9,376 nucleotides of DNA from UBA9410 sp036123635. GTDB lineage: Bacteria > Actinomycetota > Acidimicrobiia > Acidimicrobiales > MedAcidi-G1. A model generated the notes under the pieces. The model was given only the letters and a program-made list of their open reading frames with translations. It had not been told where the DNA came from and made no database searches. Within the stretch, counting starts at the first letter, position 1, and every line of letters begins with the position of its first letter. Below, one piece after another: positions 1 through 6,078 of this stretch. Position numbers and translations under genes: made by a program. The stretch is from the NCBI GenBank assembly GCA_036123635.1, contig JAZADL010000158.1, positions 1 through 9,376 of the forward strand, in the 5' to 3' direction.

Positions 1-1587
1 TGCGCGGTGGCTGCTGCGTTGGTGGTGGGCAGCGTTTTCCTCGGGAAGATCACCTACTTCCGGCTCGTCCGGACCGCCGAGAACGTCCTGCTAGGCCTGA
101 GGGTACGTACCTTCGAGCACCTGCACCGGCTCAGCCTCGCCGAACACACGGCCTCCAAGAAAGGGGTGCTCACCGCACGAGTCACCAGCGACGTCGAAAC
201 ACTCACCCAGTTCGCCCAGTGGGGGGCCATTGCCTGGATCATCGACTCAGTCCAGGTAGTAGCCGTGCTGCTCATCATGGCCGTGTACTCGTGGCAACTC
301 ACCCTCGTGGTCCTGGTGTTCCACCTCCCGTTGCTCCCCGTGCTGCGATGGATGCAGTCCAGACAGCTTGTGGCCTACGAAAATCTCCGAACCCGGGTGT
401 CAGACACCCTGGGTGTGGTGTCCGAGTCAGTCCACGGTGTCGAGGTAGTTCGGGCCTACGGCTATCGGAAGCGGATGCGCCGCCGAGTCCACGGGGTCAT
501 CGACGCCCAGTACGACCAGCAGATGGTGGCTGCCCGCTACTTCTCCCTGGTCCTTCCCCTCACCGACGTGTTCGGGGTGACAGCCATCGCGTCGGTCGTC
601 GGGGCCGGGGTGTGGTGGGGTGGCGCTTGGGGGGTGAGCTCAGGTGAGCTGGTGGCCTTTATCTTCCTCTGCAACCTGCTGGTGTCGCCCATCACCAATT
701 TGGGCGAGGTGCTGGACCAGACCCAGACTGCCTTGGCCGGCTGGTGGAAGATCCTGGATGTCTTGGACACTGAGGTGGAGGTGGTCGAGCCGTCCACCGC
801 GGTGCCACTGCCAACGGGGGCCCTGGACGTTCGAGTGGAGGCCGTTGACTTCGCCTACCGCCAGGGCGGCCGGGTCCTCCACGGCATCGACGTGTCCCTA
901 CCCGCTGGGGCCTCGGTAGCTGTGGTCGGTGAGACCGGATCAGGCAAAACCACGCTGGCCAAACTTATGGCTCGGCTGGCCGACCCCACCTCAGGTCGGG
1001 TGCTGGTCGGTGGAGTGGACCTGCGCGACGTGTCAGCCGAGGACCGCCGTCGGGCCATACGGATGGTCCCCCAGGACGGGTTCTTGTTCGACACGTCGAT
1101 CGCCGAGAACGTCCGGTTCGGCCGTCCCGACGCCACGACGGGTGACGTGGAGGCTGCCCTCGACGCCTTGGACCTGACGGACTGGGTGAATGGCCTGGGA
1201 GCCGGCCTGGATACCCGGGTGGGCGAACGGGGCGAGTCGTTGTCGGTCGGCGAGCGGCAGTTGGTGGCCCTGGCCCGGGCCCACCTGGCCGACCCGGGCC
1301 TGCTGGTCCTGGATGAGGCCACTTCGGCCGTTGATCCGGAGACCGAAACCACTCTGGAGCGGGCCTTAGAGCGATTGGCTGCCGGACGAACGACGGTCAG
1401 CGTGGCCCACCGGCTTTCGACCGCCGAACGGTCCGACCTAGTGCTGGTCTTCGACGTCGGCCGGATCGCCGAACAGGGGAGCCACGACGACTTAGTGGCC
1501 CGGGGCGGGATCTATGCCGGCCTCTACCGTTCCTGGCTGGGCGGCACCCGCTCCCCCGATACCAGCCGGGAGGGGATGGCCCGGTGA
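1..1587 (+). CDS. ABC transporter, fused permease/ATP-binding protein (5' end missing)
   Basis: This is a half-size ABC exporter with a membrane domain followed by an ATPase domain. The frame is open to the first base, so the true start and roughly the first one or two membrane helices lie upstream; 528 residues are visible against about 580-600 for the family. Counting from the GTG at 7, hydrophobic helices lie near residues 75-115 and 177-230. The ATPase domain runs from about 272 to 510, with Walker A GETGSGKTT (308-316), Q-loop Gln356, signature LSVGERQ (412-418), Walker B LLVLDE with catalytic Glu437, D-loop SAVDP and switch His468. All catalytic residues are intact; the signature has Val in place of the usual second Gly of LSGGQ. 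The family pumps lipids, drugs or peptides outward as a dimer. The substrate cannot be read from the sequence. The partner half is not in the window and may lie upstream. The stop codon overlaps the next start (GTGA). Confidence 0.93.
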   Translation, partial: CAVAAALVVGSVFLGKITYFRLVRTAENVLLGLRVRTFEHLHRLSLAEHTASKKGVLTARVTSDVETLTQFAQWGAIAWIIDSVQVVAVLLIMAVYSWQLTLVVLVFHLPLLPVLRWMQSRQLVAYENLRTRVSDTLGVVSESVHGVEVVRAYGYRKRMRRRVHGVIDAQYDQQMVAARYFSLVLPLTDVFGVTAIASVVGAGVWWGGAWGVSSGELVAFIFLCNLLVSPITNLGEVLDQTQTALAGWWKILDVLDTEVEVVEPSTAVPLPTGALDVRVEAVDFAYRQGGRVLHGIDVSLPAGASVAVVGETGSGKTTLAKLMARLADPTSGRVLVGGVDLRDVSAEDRRRAIRMVPQDGFLFDTSIAENVRFGRPDATTGDVEAALDALDLTDWVNGLGAGLDTRVGERGESLSVGERQLVALARAHLADPGLLVLDEATSAVDPETETTLERALERLAAGRTTVSVAHRLSTAERSDLVLVFDVGRIAEQGSHDDLVARGGIYAGLYRSWLGGTRSPDTSREGMAR

Positions 1588-2351
1588 CTGGCGTCGAACC
1601 TCACTGGGATCCCATCGACCCGGTGGCCGGACGCGCGGCCCCCGAGTGGGATGTCGTGATCGCAGGGTTGCCGATTGTGGCCGACCCGTGGCCTCCGTCA
1701 GGTTCCCTGGTTCTGATAGCGCCCCATCCAGACGACGAGTTGTTGGCCGCCGGTGCCACTCTGGCTGCCGCCTCGGATGCTGGGGCGGAGGTTCGGGTGG
1801 TGGCGGTGACCGATGGCGAGATGTCCCACCCTCATCTGGACGATGCCGGACGACGTCACCTAGCGGACCGGCGTTTGGCCGAGACGGCTGCCGCTTACGC
1901 GGCAGCCGGGATCGTGGCCGACCGCCACCGGCTGTTGCTCCCCGACGGGGACACCACGAATCATGCCGATCGCCTCGTGGAGGGACTCCTCTCTGTCCTG
2001 GAGGGGGCGGCGACCTGTCTGGCCCCCTGGGAGGCCGATGGCCACCCCGACCACGACGCCTGCGGACGGGCTGCCCTCGAGGCCTGTGCGGTACTCGGGA
2101 TACCCGTGTTCTTATTCCCGGTGTGGTCCTGGAACTGGGACGATCCCGGCGATCCGGCCATCCCCTTTGATCGGGCGTTTCGGTTCTCACTGTCCGATCG
2201 ACCGGACGGTGCGGCGTGGATGGCCCGGAAACGAGCTGGGCTGGCCGCCTATACCAGCCAGGTCCTCGTCGAGGACGGACACCGACCGGTCCTCCCGACC
2301 GAATTCCTAGCTCACTTCACTCGGTCCGACGAGGTGTTTCTGCGCTCCTGA
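1584..2351 (+). CDS. PIG-L/LmbE family zinc-dependent N-deacetylase
   Basis: A 255-residue protein with the two metal-binding motifs of the PIG-L family: APHPDDE at residues 46-52 (His48 and Asp51 as ligands, Asp50 as likely base) and GHPDH at 153-157 (His157 as third ligand). Family members remove N-acetyl groups from GlcNAc-type sugars, as in MshB, Mca and GlcNAc-PI deacetylase. The substrate here is unknown. The length is normal and no signal peptide is visible, so it is probably cytoplasmic. The first 40 residues precede the core fold. The GTG start overlaps the stop of the ABC exporter by 4 nt, and an AGGGG Shine-Dalgarno at 1571-1575 lies 8 nt upstream, which supports this start and translational coupling. 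A joint role in modifying and exporting a sugar-containing metabolite is inference only. Confidence 0.9.
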   Translation: MTGVEPHWDPIDPVAGRAAPEWDVVIAGLPIVADPWPPSGSLVLIAPHPDDELLAAGATLAAASDAGAEVRVVAVTDGEMSHPHLDDAGRRHLADRRLAETAAAYAAAGIVADRHRLLLPDGDTTNHADRLVEGLLSVLEGAATCLAPWEADGHPDHDACGRAALEACAVLGIPVFLFPVWSWNWDDPGDPAIPFDRAFRFSLSDRPDGAAWMARKRAGLAAYTSQVLVEDGHRPVLPTEFLAHFTRSDEVFLRS

Positions 2352-2367
2352 TCCACCTGTAACGCCA

Positions 2368-2395
2368 TTGCGGTGACAACCGCTCTCGGTAGCCT
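2368..2395 (+). promoter_or_regulatory. candidate sigma-A-type promoter for malate dehydrogenase
   Basis: TTGCGG (2368-2373) and TAGCCT (2390-2395) are separated by 16 nt in the 79-bp gap before malate dehydrogenase. The -10 fits the actinobacterial TANNNT pattern, while the -35 matches TTGACA only in its first three bases. A leader of about 30 nt would carry the Shine-Dalgarno GAGGAG at 2419-2424. This is pattern matching only. Confidence 0.4.
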
Positions 2396-2430
2396 CGGAC
2401 CACAGGCCCGAGTCCCCTGAGGAGTCTTCT

Positions 2431-3420
2431 GTGAGCCCGCGTCCCGTCCGAGTTGCCGTCACCGGAGCCGCCGGTCAGATTGGCTACAGCCTCGTCTTCC
2501 GTATCGCCAGTGGCCACCTCCTGGGTCCCGACCAGCCGGTGGTCCTCCATCTGCTGGAGATTCCACCGGCCATGGGGGCCCTCGAAGGGGTAGCCATGGA
2601 ATTGGACGACAGCGCCTTCGCTCTCCTCGACGACTTGGTACTTACCGACGACCCGAACCTTGCCTTCGACGGCGCCAACGTCGCCTTACTGGTTGGTTCC
2701 AGACCCCGGTCCGCGGGTATGGAGCGTCAGGACCTCCTTGAGGCCAATGGAGCCATCTTCACCGGACAGGGTCGGGTGTTAAACGACCGGGCGGCCGACG
2801 ACCTTCGGGTGCTGGTAGTCGGTAACCCGGCTAACACCAACTGCCTGATCGCCATGAACAGTGCACCGGACGTTCCGAACGAGCGGTTCACGGCCATGAT
2901 GCGCTTAGATCACAATCGGGCCCTGACCCAGGTCGCCCAACGCCTGGGGGTGTCGGTCAACGACGTCACCCGGATGACCATCTGGGGTAACCACTCGGCC
3001 ACCCAGTACCCGGATCTCTTCCACTGTCGGGTAGACGGGACCAGCGCCGCCGAGGCGGTGGACGACCAGGCTTGGTTGGAGGACCAGTTCATCCCCACCG
3101 TTCAGCAGCGGGGTGCGGCCGTCATCGAGGCTCGTGGTGCCTCCAGCGCCGCCTCGGCAGCCAACGCGGCAATCGACCATGTCCACGACTGGGTGCTCGG
3201 GACACCGGACGACGACTGGGTCACCATGGGCGTGCCGTCAGATGGAAGTTACGGTGTGCCCGACGGCCTGCTCTGCGGGTTTCCGGTCACCTGCGCCGAC
3301 GGCACTTACTCCATCGTGCAAGGTCTGGACGTCGACGGGTTCTCCCGCCAGCGGATTGACGCTTCAGTAGCTGAGTTGGCTGCCGAACGGGACATGGTGC
3401 GTGGCCTCGGCTTGATTTGA
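2431..3420 (+). CDS. mdh: NAD-dependent malate dehydrogenase
   Basis: Interconverts malate and oxaloacetate with NAD(H) in the TCA cycle, in the cytoplasm. The 329 residues match the usual length of the bacterial type close to Thermus and cytosolic MDH. Visible motifs are the Rossmann loop TGAAGQIG (11-18), the substrate-specificity loop RPRSAGMERQDLL (91-103, with Arg93 and Arg99), GNPANTN (131-137), RLDHNR (158-163, Arg158 and proton-relay Asp160), and GNHSATQYPD with catalytic His188. The region around 228-250 (RGAASS-type helix) and the C-terminal segment with SDGSYGVPDG are also canonical. The GTG start is fixed by GAGGAG at 2419-2424, 6 nt upstream. One small oddity is Met157, where I expect Thr in the usual TRLDHNRA motif. 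It is a single-gene unit, converging on the MOSC gene. Confidence 0.97.
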   Translation: MSPRPVRVAVTGAAGQIGYSLVFRIASGHLLGPDQPVVLHLLEIPPAMGALEGVAMELDDSAFALLDDLVLTDDPNLAFDGANVALLVGSRPRSAGMERQDLLEANGAIFTGQGRVLNDRAADDLRVLVVGNPANTNCLIAMNSAPDVPNERFTAMMRLDHNRALTQVAQRLGVSVNDVTRMTIWGNHSATQYPDLFHCRVDGTSAAEAVDDQAWLEDQFIPTVQQRGAAVIEARGASSAASAANAAIDHVHDWVLGTPDDDWVTMGVPSDGSYGVPDGLLCGFPVTCADGTYSIVQGLDVDGFSRQRIDASVAELAAERDMVRGLGLI

Positions 3421-3454
3421 GTGGTCGGACTGTCGGACCCTGCTCTGGTCAGCC

Positions 3455-3892
3455 TCAGCTCTCCCAGGACACCTCGTCACCGACGGCCAGATCAGCGTCG
3501 TTCAAGACGATTCCGTGCACGCCCCCCCGCCAACTGACTTCCATGGCAGCCCGTAGCCCTTGATGGGCGGCGTCCATGAGGCTGCACGGCCGTGTCTCGC
3601 CGGTTACCTGGATGCGGGCCCCGCCGACTTTCAGCACCTGCCCGGTGGACTCGACCAGGTTGCCCAGACCGGTGACCAAGATGTTGGCCCGGCGGGCTGA
3701 AGGGTCCAGTTCAGAGCCGGCCTGGGCATTGGCGGCTTCCCAGTCCTCGGCGGACAGCACGGTGACCTGACGGCGACCACCCCGTTCGGCATTTCCGACC
3801 AGGCCGTGGTCCGACCTTACGGAGGCGTTCTCCACCTCCTGCAGGGGTTCGCCCTTTACGGGCTTCAACCAGATTCGTGCGAGTCGAGCCAT
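3455..3892 (-). CDS. MOSC domain-containing protein
   Basis: A 145-residue stand-alone MOSC (molybdenum cofactor sulfurase C-terminal) domain. Supporting features are the N-terminal segment with KPVKGEP (10-16), the basic RRQVTVLS strand (40-47), the RRANILVTG segment (67-75), and the conserved Cys103 in the motif TRPCSLMD, followed by GG and VGDEV near the C-terminus. In the family this cysteine carries sulfur or helps bind the cofactor. Small free-standing MOSC proteins resemble YiiM, which acts in detoxifying N-hydroxylated substrates; the actual partner here is unknown. The ATG has no clear Shine-Dalgarno, but TAACTT lies 6 nt upstream, suggesting a leaderless transcript of its own. It lies 37 bp downstream of the SCP2-like gene on the same strand, so both independent and read-through transcription are possible. 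Confidence 0.88.
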   Translation of the reverse strand: MARLARIWLKPVKGEPLQEVENASVRSDHGLVGNAERGGRRQVTVLSAEDWEAANAQAGSELDPSARRANILVTGLGNLVESTGQVLKVGGARIQVTGETRPCSLMDAAHQGLRAAMEVSWRGGVHGIVLNDADLAVGDEVSWES

Positions 3893-3898
3893 ATATGA

Positions 3899-3904
3899 AA
3901 GTTA
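3899..3904 (-). promoter_or_regulatory. candidate -10 box of a leaderless promoter for the MOSC gene
   Basis: On the minus strand TAACTT (TANNNT) ends 6 nt before the ATG at 3892. Transcription would therefore start at or next to the start codon. No convincing -35 is visible, and no Shine-Dalgarno lies at normal spacing. Confidence 0.35.
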
Positions 3905-3929
3905 CCTGTCAATCGGGCAACGGTTCGTC

Positions 3930-4298
3930 TTAGGGCTCCCGGACGACGGCGAATACGTCACCTAGGCCGTCGAACACGGCACGGTGCTCGACCAGCAGGC
4001 GAGGGTCGCCACTGAGAGTTAGATCCCCGTCGATCACTGCTCGCAGGGGATCTAGCGTGCCGGCGGCTAGGGCTCGGGCCGTGGCCGGGTCGGTGGTGAA
4101 TCGCAGGTCGGGATGGTCAGCTGGCCCAGCGATTACCCGGACCGAACCGTGGTCGAATACCACGTGCCAGGTAGGTCCACCGGAGGTTAAGTACTCCAAT
4201 ACGAGGTTCATGGTTGCTGCGGCCTCTCGGAGGCCGGCGTGGCCGGCAGCCGCATCGTCGAGCGCGGCGATCCAGGTGTCGGACAACGGTTCGGCCAC
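3930..4298 (-). CDS. SCP2 sterol-binding-like domain protein
   Basis: A 122-residue protein whose second half reads like the SCP2 (sterol carrier protein 2) fold: the strand VRVIAGP followed by DLRFTTDPATARALAAGTLDP (about 53-84, beta strand, helix and loop) and then an IDGDLTLSGDPRLL stretch (89-102), a typical SCP2 ending. These small proteins have a hydrophobic lipid-binding cavity. The ligand cannot be told from sequence. The start is uncertain. An in-frame GTG at 4352 would add 18 polar residues with no family likeness, whereas the GTG at 4298 gives an N-terminus of normal length and has TAGGCT 8 nt upstream, so I chose 4298. It lies upstream of the MOSC gene and divergent from the mobile-domain gene. 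Confidence 0.75.
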   Translation of the reverse strand: MAEPLSDTWIAALDDAAAGHAGLREAAATMNLVLEYLTSGGPTWHVVFDHGSVRVIAGPADHPDLRFTTDPATARALAAGTLDPLRAVIDGDLTLSGDPRLLVEHRAVFDGLGDVFAVVREP

Positions 4299-4306
4299 GG
4301 TCCGGG

Positions 4307-4312
4307 AGCCTA
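4307..4312 (-). promoter_or_regulatory. candidate -10 box upstream of the SCP2-like gene
   Basis: TAGGCT on the minus strand (TANNNT) lies 8 nt before the GTG at 4298, as expected for a leaderless mRNA. There is no Shine-Dalgarno in front of this GTG. Just upstream of the box lies the inverted repeat at 4317-4329. Confidence 0.3.
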
Positions 4313-4316
4313 GGTC

Positions 4317-4329
4317 CCGACCCGGTCGG
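4317..4329. repeat. 13-nt inverted repeat in the divergent promoter region
   Basis: CCGACC and GGTCGG form perfect 6-nt arms around one central C. It sits 4 nt upstream (for the minus strand) of the candidate -10 box of the SCP2-like gene, so between its -10 and -35 positions, where an operator could act. In GC-rich DNA a repeat this short may be chance. Confidence 0.3.
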
Positions 4330-4377
4330 CTGTGATGGCTAGACGAGCCCACTGGTCGTGCACCGGACAGGGGACGC

Positions 4378-4390
4378 TACGGTCCGGACC
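4378..4390. promoter_or_regulatory. candidate -10 box with overlapping 10-bp palindrome before the mobile-domain gene
   Basis: TACGGT (4378-4383, plus strand, TANNNT) overlaps a perfect palindrome GGTCCGGACC (4381-4390). No good -35 is seen. The mRNA would have a leader of about 55-60 nt ending in a strong Shine-Dalgarno. The arrangement could be an operator over the promoter of the two-gene unit that follows, but both elements are short. Confidence 0.25.
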
Positions 4391-4435
4391 ACCGCTGGGG
4401 TGGGCTTCCACGGGTCCAGCCCACGGCGGAACCGC

Positions 4436-4441
4436 AGGAGG
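4436..4441 (+). promoter_or_regulatory. Shine-Dalgarno AGGAGG deciding the start of the mobile-domain gene
   Basis: A full AGGAGG lies 6 nt before the GTG at 4448. The frame is open back to an ATG at 4358, but the extra 30 residues are arginine-rich and not domain-like, so this site decides for the shorter protein. Confidence 0.75.
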
Positions 4442-4447
4442 GCAACG

Positions 4448-4798
4448 GTGTCAGAGGTCGGTCGGGGGCAGAAGACCTACGACTTCGGCACGGCCCGCGG
4501 GCGGTGGGTCCGCTTGGAGGGACCCGACGACGTACTGGGTTTGATGGACGCTGGAGCCGACGGCCTGGTCGCTGTCGTCAGAGACGCCGGTGCCACATTC
4601 CTCGGACCTGTCTTCGACGAGCTGGCCGGCGTGGTGTGTACTGGGGGGACGATTCGCAGCCACATCGGAATCATCAGCCGGGAGTACCGGATTCCAGGGG
4701 TGGTGGCTGCCGTCCTGTCCGAGGAGCCGGACGAGGGTGCCGAGGTGGAGTTGGACGCCACCGGTCCCGACGGCGTGGTCCGTCTGGTCGGGGGATGA
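4448..4798 (+). CDS. stand-alone PEP-utilising enzyme mobile (swivelling phosphohistidine) domain protein
   Basis: A 116-residue protein consisting of little more than the swivelling domain of the PEP synthase, pyruvate phosphate dikinase and PTS enzyme I superfamily. The core runs from about residue 55 to 114: a hydrophobic strand (AGVVCT), the glycines of TGGTIRSH (65-72) with His72 as expected phosphocarrier, the helix ending in REYRIPGVV (78-86), and a final DGVVRLV strand typical of the domain end. One oddity is that four residues separate the glycine pair from Ser-His's histidine, where the classical GGxTSH-type motif has three. In characterised enzymes this domain shuttles a phosphoryl group between an ATP-grasp domain and a PEP/pyruvate site; neither is encoded here. 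The start is set by AGGAGG at 4436-4441. The stop overlaps the next start as ATGA, so the two products probably act together. It may be a subunit of a multi-part phosphotransferase, as in phenylphosphate synthase, but that is inference. Confidence 0.8.
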   Translation: MSEVGRGQKTYDFGTARGRWVRLEGPDDVLGLMDAGADGLVAVVRDAGATFLGPVFDELAGVVCTGGTIRSHIGIISREYRIPGVVAAVLSEEPDEGAEVELDATGPDGVVRLVGG

Positions 4799-5961
4799 CC
4801 GCCGACGTCACCCCCAGTGGTCCCGACGAGGACGCCCCGGTTCGGCGCGACTTGGTGAACGGGTGGCTGGCCACTATCAATCCGATCACTAAGCGGCTGG
4901 TCGCCGAGCGGACTAGCTACTCCTCGCAACTCATCCCGGTCACGCCCTACGTGATGGTGTCCTGCATCGAGGCCTTCCTCCGCTACCCGGATGTCGTGGC
5001 CACCATCGCGGCGGCCATGGAACCAGAAGAGATCGGGATGGAGGCCCGGCGTCCCGGCTGCCAGGCCAACTCAGTGTTTCTTTGGGGTGTGGCCAACTTC
5101 TTTCTCATCGGAAGAAACGTCCTACGGGCGGTGGATCCCGCGGTGGATGACGGCCCGAACGCGTTGGATCGTGCCCACACGGTGTTGGATTTCTGGGCCC
5201 GAACCTCACGGGCCTACCGGGGTGGCGACCACCTGCACGCCGCCGAGGTGGACGACCGCCTGGACGTGTTCGACGAGGACACGGTGTCGGCCCTGGTGGC
5301 GGCAGCTATCCCGGTCGACGATGGGCGGCGGGATCGGATCCGGCGGGCCAACGCCACCATCATCAACCACCTCTTCCTCCTCTATTTCGACACCCGGGTT
5401 GGGCACGGAGACACTGGTCCGTACCTTCTGGCCGACGGTCGGAAGGTGATCATTCGCGACTACTACCGGTTGGCCGAGAGTGACCTGGCCTGGTCTTCGG
5501 TGGCGGGTGGTGTTCCCTACGGCAACCTCACGGCAGTCCTCGTCCTGGAACCCGGCGTTGAAGTCCGGATCACCGATTTCGGGACTACGGTCTCGACGCC
5601 CGAGGACTACCTTGACCACCTGTCGGGGTTTGCCCTGTTCACTTCAGACGGCGTGAGACCCGGCCAGCCGCTGACACCGCTCTCTGACGACGAAATGGAC
5701 GCCGTGGCATCGACAGCGCGGGTTGCGCAACGCCACCACTACCGGGACATAGTGGCCATGGGTAGGGACCAGCGGATCGCCTCCGGGGCCTACGTCTACT
5801 TCACCTTTCTGCGCCCGTTCGCCGAGCTGGCCGGGGTGGCCGACGACATCGACTGGACCTGTCCTCGGGATACCCCGGCGGACTTGTACCCACTCGTCAC
5901 CGCAGACGTCGAGACCCCGACGTCCGATCCGGATGCCGATCCCTATCCACCCTTCGGTTGA
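4795..5961 (+). CDS. uncharacterised 388-residue protein coupled to the mobile-domain gene
   Basis: I do not recognise this protein. It starts at the ATG of an ATGA overlap with the preceding gene; no independent Shine-Dalgarno of normal spacing is seen (only a G-run directly before the ATG), so translational coupling is likely. The 388 residues look soluble and acidic, with no signal peptide. A short hydrophobic stretch near 95-106 (LWGVANFFLIG) is too brief and isolated to be a convincing membrane anchor. The most distinctive region is about 186-268: helix NATIINHLFLLYFDT, then GHGDTGPY, a strand (KVIIRDYYRL), and a further beta-rich stretch to VRITDFGTT. The C-terminal 25 residues are Asp/Pro rich and probably flexible. 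I see no Walker A motif, no obvious ATP-grasp signature and no PEP-barrel motif. Its tight pairing with a phosphohistidine domain suggests it could be its partner or target, but no reaction can be named. Confidence 0.8.
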   Translation: MTADVTPSGPDEDAPVRRDLVNGWLATINPITKRLVAERTSYSSQLIPVTPYVMVSCIEAFLRYPDVVATIAAAMEPEEIGMEARRPGCQANSVFLWGVANFFLIGRNVLRAVDPAVDDGPNALDRAHTVLDFWARTSRAYRGGDHLHAAEVDDRLDVFDEDTVSALVAAAIPVDDGRRDRIRRANATIINHLFLLYFDTRVGHGDTGPYLLADGRKVIIRDYYRLAESDLAWSSVAGGVPYGNLTAVLVLEPGVEVRITDFGTTVSTPEDYLDHLSGFALFTSDGVRPGQPLTPLSDDEMDAVASTARVAQRHHYRDIVAMGRDQRIASGAYVYFTFLRPFAELAGVADDIDWTCPRDTPADLYPLVTADVETPTSDPDADPYPPFG

Positions 5962-5987
5962 GGCAGAGGGTGGTGCGAAACCCCCAC

Positions 5988-6006
5988 ACCCCTGCAACGA
6001 AGGGGT
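5988..6006. terminator. weak hairpin between convergent genes
   Basis: ACCCC (5988-5992) and GGGGT (6002-6006) can form a 5-bp stem with a 9-nt loop in the 117-bp gap between two converging genes. There is no T-run after it on either strand, so it is at best a weak or factor-assisted terminator. The rest of the gap shows nothing else I can support. Confidence 0.2.
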
Positions 6007-6078
6007 CCCAGAGGCCGCTCCGCTGAGGCTCGGAATGCGATTTGGTTGGGACGACGGTTCCGATTCCGATGGGATGTT

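Noticed and set aside
1492..2190. A 232-codon open frame on the minus strand antisense to the deacetylase
   Set aside because: It is very rich in Arg, Pro and Gly with no domain, as expected for the opposite strand of GC-rich coding DNA; the plus-strand frame has clear PIG-L motifs.
3421..3454. Possible terminator between the malate dehydrogenase and MOSC genes
   Set aside because: Only 4-bp stems such as GGTC/GACC can be drawn, with no T-run; nothing convincing in 34 bp.
4299..4352. N-terminus MGSSSHH of the long SCP2-like form, resembling a vector His-tag leader
   Set aside because: Only two histidines follow, the codons match the native GC-rich style, and the shorter start at 4298 is preferred; it is a coincidence, not vector sequence.
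4358..4447. An upstream ATG extending the mobile-domain protein by 30 residues
   Set aside because: The extra part is Arg-rich and not domain-like, and AGGAGG sits exactly 6 nt before the GTG at 4448.
4504..4794. An earlier start for the 388-residue protein overlapping the mobile-domain gene
   Set aside because: The added 97 residues are the out-of-frame reading of the mobile-domain gene; the ATGA overlap at 4795 is the natural start.
6058..6069. Tandem TTCCGA repeat in the gap before the PopT-like gene end
   Set aside because: Only two 6-nt copies; well within chance.
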